From contig DAIDHQ010000039.1 of NCBI GenBank assembly GCA_027459645.1, positions 1 through 64,000 of the forward strand: DNA of 64,000 bases, given 5' to 3'. The stretch is from Vulcanimicrobiota bacterium. Its GTDB lineage: Bacteria; Vulcanimicrobiota; Vulcanimicrobiia; Vulcanimicrobiales; Vulcanimicrobiaceae. A program made the position numbers and the translations under genes. The notes beneath the pieces were generated by a model, which was not told the origin of the DNA, did not search any database, and worked only from the letters and a program-made list of their open reading frames with translations. Below, one piece after another: positions 1 through 9,153 of the stretch (its first letter is position 1; every line of letters starts with the position of its first letter).

Positions 1-287
1 TCGAGCTACCTTCGCCCCTTGTAGGAGCGCCGCGTGCAATTCCGATTTTCCAACATCGATTCCGACAAAATCCAACGCCTCATCTCCTCCGCGAAATCCC
101 TCTGATTCATGCAGGCTACCGCGTGTGCGGCGCCTCCCATACTGTCCGATCTTTGGGGAGAGCACAATGCGGCCGAGCATCTATCTGAGCACGGACTCGA
201 GGTCACAGGATGACGCGATGTCCCGGCCGCAGGTCCCCTTCGCCAGAGGACCGCTGCCAACATATCAGGATGACACAAGCGCTTCGC
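1..287. other. Non-coding stretch with short CAGGATGA repeats
   Basis: I see no convincing complete gene here. The motif CAGGATGA occurs three times, at 206-213, 266-273 and 289-296, the last one running into the end of the neighbouring minus-strand gene. On the plus strand 25-105 would encode a short tail resembling the C-terminus of a PilZ-like domain (reading FRFSNIDSDKIQRLI), but it is preceded by an in-frame TAG at 22-24 and has no usable start, so it is at most a remnant. Confidence 0.4.
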
Positions 288-1334
288 TCAGGATGAAACG
301 GTATAGCCGATCGCCGCGAGCACGCGCTGCGTATCGAGGGCTTCCCGGAAGGTCGGTAACGCGCTCGAGCCGGTTTCGATCTGCTTGACGAACTCGTCGT
401 AGAGTTCCATGAGCAGCGGCACGTTGGCGCTGGCGCGTTCGCTCAGCATCGCGAACTTTGCGTATGGCGAAGGTTTGCAGCCCAGTTCGTTCGTCTCTTC
501 GTCGTCGACCGTATAGAGCGTCATGTCCGCGATGTCTTTGCCGCTCGCGACCGCGGTGCGGTTTTCGCCGTGCACGGCCATCGTGAACGATTCGACGAAC
601 GTCGTGCCGTCGACAGTGAGGCGCCCGACGGCGCCGTCGCCGTAATCGAGCAACGCGAACGCTCCGTCGTCTACGGTACTGCGAAACTCACCCTCGCCGT
701 CACGCCGCACGGGATTGGCCGTACGCAGGAAGCCCTGCACGCGCCGCGGCGGCCGGCCGACCGTCCAATTCGCGCTATCGATCACGTGCGAGAGCAACGC
801 ACCGGCAATTCCGCCACCGCGATCGTGCTCGAACCACCAACCGCGCGAACGGGTGCCGGAGGCTCGCAGAAACGACATGTATTGCGTGATCTCGATTTCG
901 CGCAGCGGGGAGAGGTGCCCGTTCTCCACCAGTTGCTTGAGCGCCATGCGTTGCGGAACGAAGCGAAACTCGTGCGCGACGCCGCACGCCGTGCCCGCGT
1001 TTTCCGCAGCGGCGACCATCTCTTCGGCCTCCTCAACATTCAGCGCGAACGGCTTTTCGCACATCACGTTGAGGCGTTTATCGAGCGCTCCCAGGACGTC
1101 GTCGCGATGTGTGAAGGGCGGAGAGGCGATCGTGATGCAGTCGAGCTCGCAGCCGTCGAGCATCTCGCGGGCGCTTGCAAATGCATGCGGGATGTTGCGC
1201 TCCTTCGCAACCTTTGCGGCGCTGTGCGGCGAGGCGAGCGCGACGACGTCGAAACGCGGATGCGCGAGCAGCGCCGGAAGGTGAGCGTGGACGCCGAAGC
1301 CGGCGCCGACGATGCCGATGCGATAGATATTCAC
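288..1334 (-). CDS. Gfo/Idh/MocA family NAD(P)-dependent oxidoreductase
   Basis: A 348-residue protein of usual family length. The N-terminus is a Rossmann dinucleotide fold (GIVGAGFGVHAHLP, residues 7-20), followed by the family EKP signature (CEKPFALN, residues 92-99, whose lysine contacts the cofactor and substrate) and a C-terminal GFO_IDH_MocA_C-like domain. These enzymes oxidise or reduce sugar or cyclitol hydroxyls in the cytoplasm; the substrate here cannot be read. The GTG start at 1334 overlaps the stop of the upstream aminotransferase in a GTGA junction, so it is the last gene of the operon that begins at 5359. Confidence 0.85.
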   Translation of the reverse strand: MNIYRIGIVGAGFGVHAHLPALLAHPRFDVVALASPHSAAKVAKERNIPHAFASAREMLDGCELDCITIASPPFTHRDDVLGALDKRLNVMCEKPFALNVEEAEEMVAAAENAGTACGVAHEFRFVPQRMALKQLVENGHLSPLREIEITQYMSFLRASGTRSRGWWFEHDRGGGIAGALLSHVIDSANWTVGRPPRRVQGFLRTANPVRRDGEGEFRSTVDDGAFALLDYGDGAVGRLTVDGTTFVESFTMAVHGENRTAVASGKDIADMTLYTVDDEETNELGCKPSPYAKFAMLSERASANVPLLMELYDEFVKQIETGSSALPTFREALDTQRVLAAIGYTVSS

Positions 1335-2593
1335 AATACCTCTTCGATGATGTCGATTGCGCGAAAGAGATCGTTTTCCGGGATGACCAGGGGCGGGGTA
1401 ATCGAGAGCACGTTTCCGGCCGGCCCGGATTGCAGTAACACGACGTTACGCGCGAGGGACGCCTTTACGACGCGCTCCGCCGCTGCGCCGTCTTCAAGTT
1501 CTACGCCCCACATCATGCCGCGGCCGCGAATCGCACGTACCCCGTCGTGCTTGCGCAGCTTCGCGAGGCGTTCGCCGAGCGCGCTCCCCAGCGTGCGGGC
1601 GCGCACCAGCAACTTGCGGCTTTCGATCTCGCCGATGACGGCAAGCGAGGCCGCGCACCCCATCGGATTGCCCAAGTAGGTCGAGGTGTGAAGCGCTTCT
1701 CCCGCGGAACGTGGCCACGCGTCCATGACCGGCGCGCGCGCGATCGTGGCGCTGATCGGAAATCCCCCGCCCATCGCCTTACCCATGCAAAGAATGTCCG
1801 GGACGACGCCTTCGGCATCGCATGCAAACCACGTGCCGGTGCGCCCAAAGCCGGTGTAGATCTCATCGAGGATCATCAGCACGCCCCGCCGGTCGCAAAG
1901 CGCGCGCAGCGCGGAAAGATAGCCTTCAGGCGGAACGATGCAGCCGCCGCGTCCCTGAATCGGTTCGAGCACGACCGCGGCGACGTCGTCGCGATCGGCG
2001 AGAACCGCTTCCAAAGCGTTGAGCGCGTCTTGCGTCGTCGTGCGCTGCGCGTCGGGATAAAACAGAAACGTCGTGACATCCGGAACGAGGGCGCGGAACG
2101 GTTCGACGAACTTGCGGATGCCGCTGACCGCAAGCGCACCGAGCGACAGCCCGTGATAGGCACCGTGAAACGCGACGAAGCGGTGTTTTCCCGTTGCGAG
2201 CACCGCGGTCTTGAGCGCCGCCTCGACGGCTTCCGAACCGGTCGATGCGAGAAAGGACTTTGTCAGGCCGCGCGGCGCGATCTCGCTCAATCGCTGCAGC
2301 AGACGCGCGCGCAACTCGGTTGGATGCACGTCACCCATGCCGTGCATCAAACGCTGCGCTTGACCCGCAATTGCCGAGGCGACCGCCGGATTCGCGTGGC
2401 CGACGCCGGCGACGCCGAACGCCGATTCCAGGTCGATATACTCGTTGCCGTCGACGTCGGTGATGCTCGCGCCCGACGCGCGTTCCCAGAAGACGGGAAA
2501 GTCGGCGCTCAAATAGGTGACGTTGGGCGATTCGTACCGTTCGATGTGCGGCCGCAACGCCGCAGTACGCGGGCCGGGAATGCGCTCGCTCAT
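1331..2593 (-). CDS. Class III PLP-dependent aminotransferase
   Basis: A 420-residue fold-type I aminotransferase related to glutamate-1-semialdehyde, acetylornithine and GABA aminotransferases. Visible motifs are GSEAVEAAL (119-127), which binds phosphate; LDEIYTGFGRTG (242-253), whose Asp243 contacts the pyridine nitrogen; and CMGKAMGGGFP (269-279), whose Lys272 should form the Schiff base. I chose the ATG at 2593 because it overlaps the LuxC-like stop in an ATGA junction; an in-frame GTG at 2614 is possible. It sits directly after an acyl-CoA reductase and acyl-protein synthetase, so its amino acceptor may be the aldehyde they produce. That role is inference; simple amino-acid metabolism is not excluded. 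Confidence 0.85.
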   Translation of the reverse strand: MSERIPGPRTAALRPHIERYESPNVTYLSADFPVFWERASGASITDVDGNEYIDLESAFGVAGVGHANPAVASAIAGQAQRLMHGMGDVHPTELRARLLQRLSEIAPRGLTKSFLASTGSEAVEAALKTAVLATGKHRFVAFHGAYHGLSLGALAVSGIRKFVEPFRALVPDVTTFLFYPDAQRTTTQDALNALEAVLADRDDVAAVVLEPIQGRGGCIVPPEGYLSALRALCDRRGVLMILDEIYTGFGRTGTWFACDAEGVVPDILCMGKAMGGGFPISATIARAPVMDAWPRSAGEALHTSTYLGNPMGCAASLAVIGEIESRKLLVRARTLGSALGERLAKLRKHDGVRAIRGRGMMWGVELEDGAAAERVVKASLARNVVLLQSGPAGNVLSITPPLVIPENDLFRAIDIIEEVL

Positions 2594-3813
2594 GCGTTCT
2601 CGACGCTCAACCATCGCACGAAATCCGCGATGCGTGCGCGACCGCCGTGATTGCCTTCGAGCGGCGGCCGTTGCAGTTCGCCGAAGCGGGCGATGCGGTT
2701 CGCTCCGGCGTCGATCGCGAAGGCCAGCAGCGCGTCATCGGTTGCGGCCGCCGCGACGGCTTCGATCGGTACCGCGTGCCGGCGAAGATAGGCGAGTGCG
2801 TCTGCCGTCGACCCGACCGAACGCACGGCGAGAGCGCGCGGCAAAAAGGCGGGCGGCTCGCTTTGCGGCGGATCCAGCACCGCAAGATACGTCGCGCGTT
2901 CGTTCGAAAAAACGGCACCGCTTCCGGTTGCGCTGCGAAACGCCGCCAGGTTGCGGGCGCTCGCAACGCGCGAGTTGACGTGCGCGTCGCGCTGCCCGGG
3001 CGGAAACTCGACTTCTGCGCGCTCCACCGCCGCGGCGAGCATTTCGCAAAACGCGGGGACGCCGATCGCGCCGCCTTCTTCGACGAAGAGCGCATGCAGC
3101 GAGAGGCATCCCTCGCTTTCATAAAGGACGAGATCGCGCGCGGCCCCGTCGGCGATCGCTCGCGCTTCGGCTTCGCCGCGCAGCGCTTCGCGAGAAACGT
3201 AGCCGACGGTGGCCTTCGAACCGAAACCGATGAAGCGCCCCGGACCTACCGTTCGCGCGATCGATGCGAGGGTGGCGTCGCTTCCGAAGGCGACGACGGC
3301 ATCGAACGCTTGCAACTCGACGGCGTCGCTTTCGCTTTCCCACTGTTCCGCGCGCGCGGCGGAGGCACACGCGTCGAGCTCCTCGCTAAGCGTCGCAAAA
3401 AATGTTCGCACGAGTCCGTCTTCGCGATCTTTCACGAGCACGTCGCATTTCGCACAGAGCGCGAGCACGGCCGGTACGATCGAGACGCCGATCGTCGTGC
3501 GGCTGGAAATCACGCACACTGATCCGATCGGAAGTGCGAGCGCCCGCGTGCGGCCAGAGCGAGTTTGTGGTGCGTCGAGGACGTCGAGCGAACCGAGCTC
3601 GCTCTCGATCGTCGCTTCGAGCGCGGCGCGCGTGATGGATCCGAAAAGCTGATCGAGCGCGTACTCGACGACCGGAAGCGAATACCCCGTACGTTCGACG
3701 ATCGGATCGAGCAAGCGCACGCGCGGGGGAAAGTCCGCGTCGGTCCAGCGCGCTGCAGCATCCGCGACGGCCGCGACGATCCGCCGCGACGCAACGCCCT
3801 GCAACGCCGTCAT
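2590..3813 (-). CDS. LuxC-like acyl-CoA (fatty acid) reductase
   Basis: A 407-residue member of the LuxC acyl-CoA reductase family, a branch of the aldehyde dehydrogenase fold that makes fatty aldehydes from acyl thioesters with NADPH. Diagnostic stretches are FIGFGSKATVGYVSRE (194-209) and DLVLYESEGCLSLHALFVEE (227-246); Cys236 is the likely acyl-accepting nucleophile. The C-terminus keeps the GRARIADFVRWL block typical of LuxC. It overlaps both neighbours by 4 nt, and the adjacent LuxE homologue would activate and deliver the acyl group. No luxAB luciferase genes are nearby, so bioluminescence is not implied. Confidence 0.85.
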   Translation of the reverse strand: MTALQGVASRRIVAAVADAAARWTDADFPPRVRLLDPIVERTGYSLPVVEYALDQLFGSITRAALEATIESELGSLDVLDAPQTRSGRTRALALPIGSVCVISSRTTIGVSIVPAVLALCAKCDVLVKDREDGLVRTFFATLSEELDACASAARAEQWESESDAVELQAFDAVVAFGSDATLASIARTVGPGRFIGFGSKATVGYVSREALRGEAEARAIADGAARDLVLYESEGCLSLHALFVEEGGAIGVPAFCEMLAAAVERAEVEFPPGQRDAHVNSRVASARNLAAFRSATGSGAVFSNERATYLAVLDPPQSEPPAFLPRALAVRSVGSTADALAYLRRHAVPIEAVAAAATDDALLAFAIDAGANRIARFGELQRPPLEGNHGGRARIADFVRWLSVENA

Positions 3814-4931
3814 CGGGTGAGTAAATCTTCCGCGGTGAGCGAACAGCCGCGCAACTGTGCCCCGGCCTCGCGCCCCATCAGCACGAGCCCCTCGTCGAAT
3901 TGCACGCCCAGGTCCTCGGTTTCTATCGCGACGACCGACGAACGATTAGCGAGATCGACGTGCACGAGTGCCCCCACTTTACCGTGCGCGAGCGTGCGGC
4001 CGTCCGGACCGACGACGCGCGTGCGCATCCACGGCCCGCACTGCTTATAGCGCGGTTCGGTCGCCGCGTCGCGAGCTTGGCGCAGCAACACGTCGTCGTA
4101 ATATTGCGAAGCGAGTTCCGTCATGCCGTATTCGGCAACGATCGAACCGAGCGCGATGCCGAAGCGGCGCGCGGCGCTTGCGTAGAGTTCGTGGCGGTCC
4201 ACGTAGCGCGAACGCCCTTTGAAGCCGCCGGTTTCCATGAAACGCGAGCCGGCCGGCAGGGCAAAATACCGCTTGCGTTCGTCGAGAGCGTCGAGCAGAT
4301 GCACGAGCGCAAAGGCGGTCGTGGCGATCAGGAGCGGACGGTCGTGTTCGACGGCGGCTTCGATCTCGCCGATCAGCGCGTCGACCTGTAAGGTGCCGTC
4401 GTGGATGAACCAGCCGGTTTCGCTGTCCCCTAGAAGGGCCGAGACGTGGCGCATCATGTAGCCGAGCGACGAATGCGGATTCTCGGCCGGGTTGGGCACC
4501 AGGTTCACGTAGCGTAGTTGCACGTGGTCGGGAAGCATGAAACGATCGAACGCGGCCAGCGACGCGGCGTCATAGAGCGCGCCGCTTTCCATGTAATGGC
4601 GCCCCGATTCGCCTTGCGTCGTTCCGCTCGTTTCAAAAACCAGGGCGGCGTCACGCGGGTCGAACGTGGCAAGCGTCGCTTCTTTCAACGCCGCGCTGGG
4701 CAACGGCGGAATCTCTTCCCACGACTGCGGCAGACGATCGGGGGTGAAGCCTTTTTGCGCGCAGTACGACGCATAGGGAGCGTTGTAGCGAAGCTGATGC
4801 GCGAATACGTGCAACGCAAGCTCGTTGAATTGCGCGTCGCTCAAGGGTATGTCGTGCGCGTGCCAGCGGCGGATCGCTTCGAGAATCGCGCGATCGAGTT
4901 GCTCGGCTTCTTCGCGATACGCTGCGGTCAT
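3810..4931 (-). CDS. LuxE-like acyl-protein synthetase
   Basis: A 373-residue adenylate-forming enzyme of the LuxE/acyl-protein synthetase family. The glycine/serine/threonine-rich ATP-binding motif (FETSGTTQGESGRHYM) lies near residue 95, and AEYGMTELASQYYD near residue 265 is the family A5-like motif. LuxE enzymes activate fatty acids as acyl-AMP, take the acyl group on a cysteine and pass it to LuxC for reduction. The ATG at 4931 overlaps the stop of the CoA-binding protein gene; a longer in-frame extension to 5051 lacks family similarity and would overlap that gene, so I rejected it. Confidence 0.85.
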   Translation of the reverse strand: MTAAYREEAEQLDRAILEAIRRWHAHDIPLSDAQFNELALHVFAHQLRYNAPYASYCAQKGFTPDRLPQSWEEIPPLPSAALKEATLATFDPRDAALVFETSGTTQGESGRHYMESGALYDAASLAAFDRFMLPDHVQLRYVNLVPNPAENPHSSLGYMMRHVSALLGDSETGWFIHDGTLQVDALIGEIEAAVEHDRPLLIATTAFALVHLLDALDERKRYFALPAGSRFMETGGFKGRSRYVDRHELYASAARRFGIALGSIVAEYGMTELASQYYDDVLLRQARDAATEPRYKQCGPWMRTRVVGPDGRTLAHGKVGALVHVDLANRSSVVAIETEDLGVQFDEGLVLMGREAGAQLRGCSLTAEDLLTR

Positions 4932-5359
4932 CGTGATCCTCCAGTGAAGCGCACGAGGTCTGTTTTGATGCACTCGTCGGCCACGACGTCGAGTCCCGCT
5001 CGTTCGGCGAGTTCGATCGCTTGCTCGTTGACGATGCCGAGTTGAAACCAAATCGCCTTGGCGCCGATCGCCACCGCCTCTTCCGCGATCGGCACGGCGT
5101 CGCTGGCTTTGCGAAACACGTCGACGACGTCGGGCGCGCCGTGAGCCTGCGCGTAGGCGGTCAGGGTCGGAAACGCCGGTACGCCGTCGATCTCGTCGAC
5201 CGCCGGATTGATCGGGACGACCTCGAAGCGGCCCAGCGCTCGAAGGTAGGTGAAGATCTCGTTGCTCGCGCGCGAGCGGTCCTTCGACGCGCCGACGACG
5301 GCGATCGTGCGGGTGCGATCCAGCAGCGCCTTGCGCTGAGCCGGCTCTCCGAGCATCAT
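4928..5359 (-). CDS. CoA-binding domain protein (YccU-like)
   Basis: About 143 residues forming a single Rossmann-type CoA-binding domain (PF13380 type). The N-terminus TIAVVGASKDRSRASNE is the nucleotide loop, and VVPINPAVDEIDG and AIWFQLGIVNEQA are conserved family blocks. Two adjacent ATGs (5359 and 5356) could serve as start. It is the first gene of the luxE-luxC-aminotransferase-oxidoreductase operon, overlapping luxE by 4 nt. The biochemical role of stand-alone members is not established; in this setting it could handle acyl-CoA, which is inference. Confidence 0.8.
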   Translation of the reverse strand: MMLGEPAQRKALLDRTRTIAVVGASKDRSRASNEIFTYLRALGRFEVVPINPAVDEIDGVPAFPTLTAYAQAHGAPDVVDVFRKASDAVPIAEEAVAIGAKAIWFQLGIVNEQAIELAERAGLDVVADECIKTDLVRFTGGSR

Positions 5360-5440
5360 CGGACGACGCGGCGGGGCGCTTGCTCGGGCCGCTCGCGCTC
5401 GGAGCTGGGACGGTGATCCTGCATGGAACGGCTGCTTCGT

Positions 5441-5448
5441 TATATAAA
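5441..5448 (+). promoter_or_regulatory. Probable -10 element of leuC
   Basis: The AT-rich run TATATAAA lies 10 nt before the leuC ATG at 5459 in otherwise GC-rich DNA, and no Shine-Dalgarno sequence lies between. The transcript would start only a few bases upstream of the start codon, suggesting a leaderless or near-leaderless mRNA. Confidence 0.35.
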
Positions 5449-5458
5449 CCTGAACCTC

Positions 5459-6742
5459 ATGGGGATGACTCTCACCGAAAAAATTCTGGCTCGTCACGCA
5501 GGCCTGGACCGCGTCGAAGCCGGCCAAATCATCAACGCCAACGTCGATCTGGTTCTTGCCAACGAGCTCTCTGCCGCGGTCGCCATCGGCGTCATGCGCG
5601 GCATAAAGGGCGCGAGCAAGGTGTTCGATCGCGAAAAGATCGCGCTGGTCGAAGATCACTTCGTTCCGGCGAAAGACGCGCAGTCCGCAAAACTCGCGAA
5701 ACTCATGAAAGATTTTGCGGCGGAACAGAAGATCACACATTTCTTCGACGTCGGCCGGGGCGGCATCGAACACGTGGTGTTGCCGCAGGAAGGTCTGGTC
5801 GCACCCGGTGAGGTGATCGTCGGAGGCGACTCTCACACGTGCACGTACGGTGCGCTCGGCGCGTTCGCGACCGGCATGGGCTCGACGGATATCGCCGCGG
5901 CGTTCGTGCTGGGCGAGGTCTGGCTGAAGGTTCCCGCTTCGATCAAGATTATCTACAGCGGCACGCTCGGGCACATGGTCTACGCCAAGGACCTGATGCT
6001 GCGTACCGTGGGCGAACTGGGAATCGACGGCGCGACCTATCGCGCGATCGAATACCACGGCAGCACGATCGACGAGATGTCGATCACGGGACGATTCACG
6101 ATGGCCAACATGGCGATCGAGGCGGGTGCGAAGAACGGCATCTTCCATGCCGACGACAAGGCGATCGCTTTCGTGAAAGAACGTACAGATCGCCCGTTCG
6201 TCGTCGAAAAGGCGGACGCCGACGCGGTCTACGAACGCGTCATCGCGATCGACGTCGCGAACCTGGAGCCTCAGGTCGCGTGCCCGCACACGCCCGACAA
6301 CGTCCATTCCATTTCGGACGTTACGCGCGACGACGTCGTCGTCGATCAAGTCTTTATCGGTTCGTGCACCAACGGGTACATCGACGATCTGCGCATCGTC
6401 GCGAAAATTCTCGAAGGGAAGAAGATCGCGTCGAACGTTCGCGTCATCGTCAACCCCGGATCCCAGCAAGTCTGGATGCAGGCCGCGCAAGAGGGCGTGC
6501 TGACGACGCTCGCCGCCGCGGGATGCGCGGTGAACACGCCCGGCTGCGGCGCCTGCTTCGGCGGTCATATGGGAACGCTCGGCGACGGCGAACGAGCGAT
6601 CTCGACGACGAATCGCAATTACGTCGGCCGCATGGGTTCGCCGAAATCCGAAGTCTATCTCGCATCACCCGCCACGTGTGCCGCTTCGGCGCTTACGGGC
6701 AAGATCACCGATCCTCGCGTTCTGGAATTGGCTGGAGTCTAA
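5459..6742 (+). CDS. leuC: 3-isopropylmalate dehydratase large subunit
   Basis: A 427-residue aconitase-superfamily enzyme of the short LeuC/HacA type, which with LeuD isomerises 2- to 3-isopropylmalate in leucine biosynthesis. The three cysteines for the [4Fe-4S] cluster are in FIGSCTNGYIDDLRI and in PGCGACFGGHMG. The start at 5459 (MGMTLTEKILARHAG) matches the usual family N-terminus; an upstream ATG at 5423 would add twelve unconserved residues. leuD follows with no gap. The close relationship to homoaconitase subunits means the substrate cannot be proved from sequence alone, but pairing with leuD favours leucine synthesis. Confidence 0.92.
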   Translation: MGMTLTEKILARHAGLDRVEAGQIINANVDLVLANELSAAVAIGVMRGIKGASKVFDREKIALVEDHFVPAKDAQSAKLAKLMKDFAAEQKITHFFDVGRGGIEHVVLPQEGLVAPGEVIVGGDSHTCTYGALGAFATGMGSTDIAAAFVLGEVWLKVPASIKIIYSGTLGHMVYAKDLMLRTVGELGIDGATYRAIEYHGSTIDEMSITGRFTMANMAIEAGAKNGIFHADDKAIAFVKERTDRPFVVEKADADAVYERVIAIDVANLEPQVACPHTPDNVHSISDVTRDDVVVDQVFIGSCTNGYIDDLRIVAKILEGKKIASNVRVIVNPGSQQVWMQAAQEGVLTTLAAAGCAVNTPGCGACFGGHMGTLGDGERAISTTNRNYVGRMGSPKSEVYLASPATCAASALTGKITDPRVLELAGV

Positions 6743-7240
6743 ATGCTGCACGGTAAAGCGCACAAATATGGCAAGAACGTCGATACCGACGTCATTATCC
6801 CCGGCAAATACTGCAACATCATCGACCCGGCCGAGCTCGGAAAACACGCGCTCGAGGGACTCGATCCCAATTACACCACGAAGATGAAGAGCGGCGACAT
6901 CATCGTTGCCGACACGAACTTCGGTTGCGGTTCCAGCCGCGAGGTCGCACCGATCGCGATTAAAGGGTCCGGCACCTCGGCGGTCATCGCGAAAAGCTTC
7001 GCACGTATCTTTTATCGCAACGCACTCAACATCGGCTTGCCGATTTTCGAGTCCGCCGAAGCGGTCGACGGCATCGACGACGGCGACGAAATCGAAGTGT
7101 TCCCCGAGAGCGGCGTCATTCGCAACATTACGAAGGGCACCGAATATAAATCCGCCGAGTTTCCGCCATTCATGCGCGAGTTGATCGACGCCGGCGGATT
7201 GGTGCCTTACGTCGAAAGGCGACTTGCCGCAAAAGTCTAA
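6743..7240 (+). CDS. leuD: 3-isopropylmalate dehydratase small subunit
   Basis: A 165-residue swivelling domain of the two-subunit dehydratase. The motif [19 protein letters not shown] and [11 protein letters not shown] are LeuD signatures for substrate recognition and contact with the large subunit. The start ATG follows the leuC stop codon immediately, so the pair is co-transcribed and probably translated in a fixed ratio. A strong terminator follows at 7248. Confidence 0.92.
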   Translation: MLHGKAHKYGKNVDTDVIIPGKYCNIIDPAELGKHALEGLDPNYTTKMKSGDIIVADTNFGCGSSREVAPIAIKGSGTSAVIAKSFARIFYRNALNIGLPIFESAEAVDGIDDGDEIEVFPESGVIRNITKGTEYKSAEFPPFMRELIDAGGLVPYVERRLAAKV

Positions 7241-7247
7241 CTAATGA

Positions 7248-7274
7248 AACGCCGCGTAACAGCGCGGCGTTTTT
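7248..7274 (+). terminator. Rho-independent terminator after leuCD
   Basis: A perfect 9-bp stem (AACGCCGCG at 7248-7256, CGCGGCGTT at 7263-7271) closes a 6-nt loop and runs into a T tract. Confidence 0.85.
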
Positions 7275-7311
7275 CGTTCTCTTACCGACACCGAGTACTG
7301 GAGCTACCATC

Positions 7312-9153
7312 TTGAGAGCGCGCTTTGCATTTGCAGGTGCCGCCGTTCTTGCCGCCTTGCTCGCCGCTTGCGGCGGCGGCGGCGGAAGCAGCGGCCCTAA
7401 TCCCGGACCGCCGCCGACCAGCATCCCAACCATGACGCCCACGGGCGCACCGTCGCAGAACGTTACGCTCGGAGCGGCGACTTCGGCACCGTTCCCATCG
7501 GGCGCGGGCGTTAGCGGTTCCGTCGCACTGCCGGCCGGATCCGGCTCGGCCACCATCACGGTCGGCCAGTCGCCCCCCCAGGGGACGGTGGCGGTTCAAG
7601 GGCAATCGCACTCGCAAGCGATCGGCCCGAATACGGCCGTTGCCTACGTCTCGTTCACGGCTACGTCGAACCTCACCATGAACGGCATCCCGGGCTTTAC
7701 CGCGACGTTGCCGCTGACGGCGCCTACCGGAAACTATTTTGTCGCGTACTGGGCCACGTCGAGTGCGTCGAGTGCGTCGCCTGCGCCGCAGGCGCCCGCG
7801 TGGGTTTCCAGCACGACCGCAGGACAACTGGGCGGACCGAATCTTCAGGTCACGGTTCCAGCCTCGTCTACGCCCACGATCACGCTCAAGAGCGGCCAAG
7901 CACTCTATGTGGCGGTGTACGTCGGATCGTACATCCCGCCGATCAACATTTTCGGCTGCGTCGGCGTCCAGGCATCTCGCGCGTACGTCGGTGCGCCCCA
8001 GCTTTCGCATCCGGTAACGCCGGGTGACTCCTACGCCTATACCGGAACGCTCGCTCAAGCGATTTCGCGCACGCAGCCGTGTCCTCAGCCAACGGCAACC
8101 GCCAACGCGAATGTCGCGATCAGCGTCTCCGTCTCGTCGCCGTCGCCGTCGACGCTTGCGGAAACCAGCGTCGAAACCGATACATACCCGACGAACACGA
8201 CGCAACTGACGACGGTCGCGAACGTCAGCACGCAGACGTCGGGCAGCACCACGATGTTCTTCGAAAACGGGGAAACCTCGACGGACGGAAACGGCAACCA
8301 GGTCGTCACGACCTATGCGTCGCCGCTGCAGTTCGCGCAAACGCCGGAGCAGCAGGGCAACACCTGGAGCGGCGTCCTTCCTGCAACCGTCAATCAAACG
8401 GCTGCAGACGGGACGACGCTCGACCGTACGTATAACCCGAGCACGAGCGTCTTTTATAGCGAGACTGACACGATTCCGGGCGGCTACGGCTCGAACGTCA
8501 TTGCCGCGAATGCCGACGGAAGCGGAAGCTACGAACTCGGCAAGGGCTCGCCGTTCGACACGATCGTGAGCCTAGGCGCGCCGGCGGGCGGTACGATCGC
8601 CATAACGGTCGGCACGAACACGTTGACCATTCCGTCGTGGCTGCCGTCTCCGCTCAAACTCTATTCCGATCAAACCACCGACCTAGGAACCGTTTCGGCT
8701 CTCGGCGCGGTATGTTCGGCATCTGCGGTGAGCGGGTCGCCCGTCTACGAACATCTCCAGCGTCAGACCGCGTTCGTCGATCCGGTGCTCGGATATATCG
8801 AAACCGAAACGGTCGATAGCTACGACGCCAACGCCGGGAGCGGCTGGTTCGGCCCGGTGTGCGCGACGATCAACGATACGCTCGATCAATACTACGACTG
8901 GAGCCTGACCTCGCCGGGATTGTTCTTCTCGCTCAACGCCCAACCGGTTCAGGTCAACACCATCGCGGAAACGCTCAACCTCGGAGCCGGCTATGTCGCA
9001 AACGCCCACGGGCGTCGCGCCGCATCGCAAGCGCTTCGCGCGCAGCTCTCCGCGCGACTTTCCGGTATTCGATTCATTCGCGAACGCGAACGCGCGCAGA
9101 CCGTTAGAGCGGCTGCGTCGGCGCTTCGTGCTCTCCATGGAGGTCAGCTATGA
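7312..9153 (+). CDS. Large secreted lipoprotein of unknown function
   Basis: A 613-residue protein with a signal peptide ending in a lipobox (LAALLAACGGGGGSS, cysteine near residue 20), so it should be lipid-anchored on the outer face of a membrane. The rest is Ser/Thr/Ala/Gly-rich with several beta-strand-like segments; I recognise no enzyme family. The TTG start at 7312 is preceded by GGAG at 7302-7305. Its last codons overlap the start of the sedolisin gene in an ATGA junction, so the two are co-translated and may act together at the cell surface. Confidence 0.75.
   Translation: MRARFAFAGAAVLAALLAACGGGGGSSGPNPGPPPTSIPTMTPTGAPSQNVTLGAATSAPFPSGAGVSGSVALPAGSGSATITVGQSPPQGTVAVQGQSHSQAIGPNTAVAYVSFTATSNLTMNGIPGFTATLPLTAPTGNYFVAYWATSSASSASPAPQAPAWVSSTTAGQLGGPNLQVTVPASSTPTITLKSGQALYVAVYVGSYIPPINIFGCVGVQASRAYVGAPQLSHPVTPGDSYAYTGTLAQAISRTQPCPQPTATANANVAISVSVSSPSPSTLAETSVETDTYPTNTTQLTTVANVSTQTSGSTTMFFENGETSTDGNGNQVVTTYASPLQFAQTPEQQGNTWSGVLPATVNQTAADGTTLDRTYNPSTSVFYSETDTIPGGYGSNVIAANADGSGSYELGKGSPFDTIVSLGAPAGGTIAITVGTNTLTIPSWLPSPLKLYSDQTTDLGTVSALGAVCSASAVSGSPVYEHLQRQTAFVDPVLGYIETETVDSYDANAGSGWFGPVCATINDTLDQYYDWSLTSPGLFFSLNAQPVQVNTIAETLNLGAGYVANAHGRRAASQALRAQLSARLSGIRFIRERERAQTVRAAASALRALHGGQL

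Noticed and set aside
25-105. PilZ-like C-terminal fragment
   Set aside because: Preceded by an in-frame stop and too short to judge; at best a remnant, not reported as a gene.
570-1679. Long plus-strand open frame opposite the oxidoreductase and aminotransferase genes
   Set aside because: Arg/Ala-rich translation without family motifs; it is the antisense shadow of two genes with clear motifs, as expected in GC-rich DNA.
5360-6568. Upstream extension of the CoA-binding protein frame (minus) across leuC
   Set aside because: It runs antisense through leuC with low-complexity Asp/Arg-rich sequence; only 4928-5359 matches a family.
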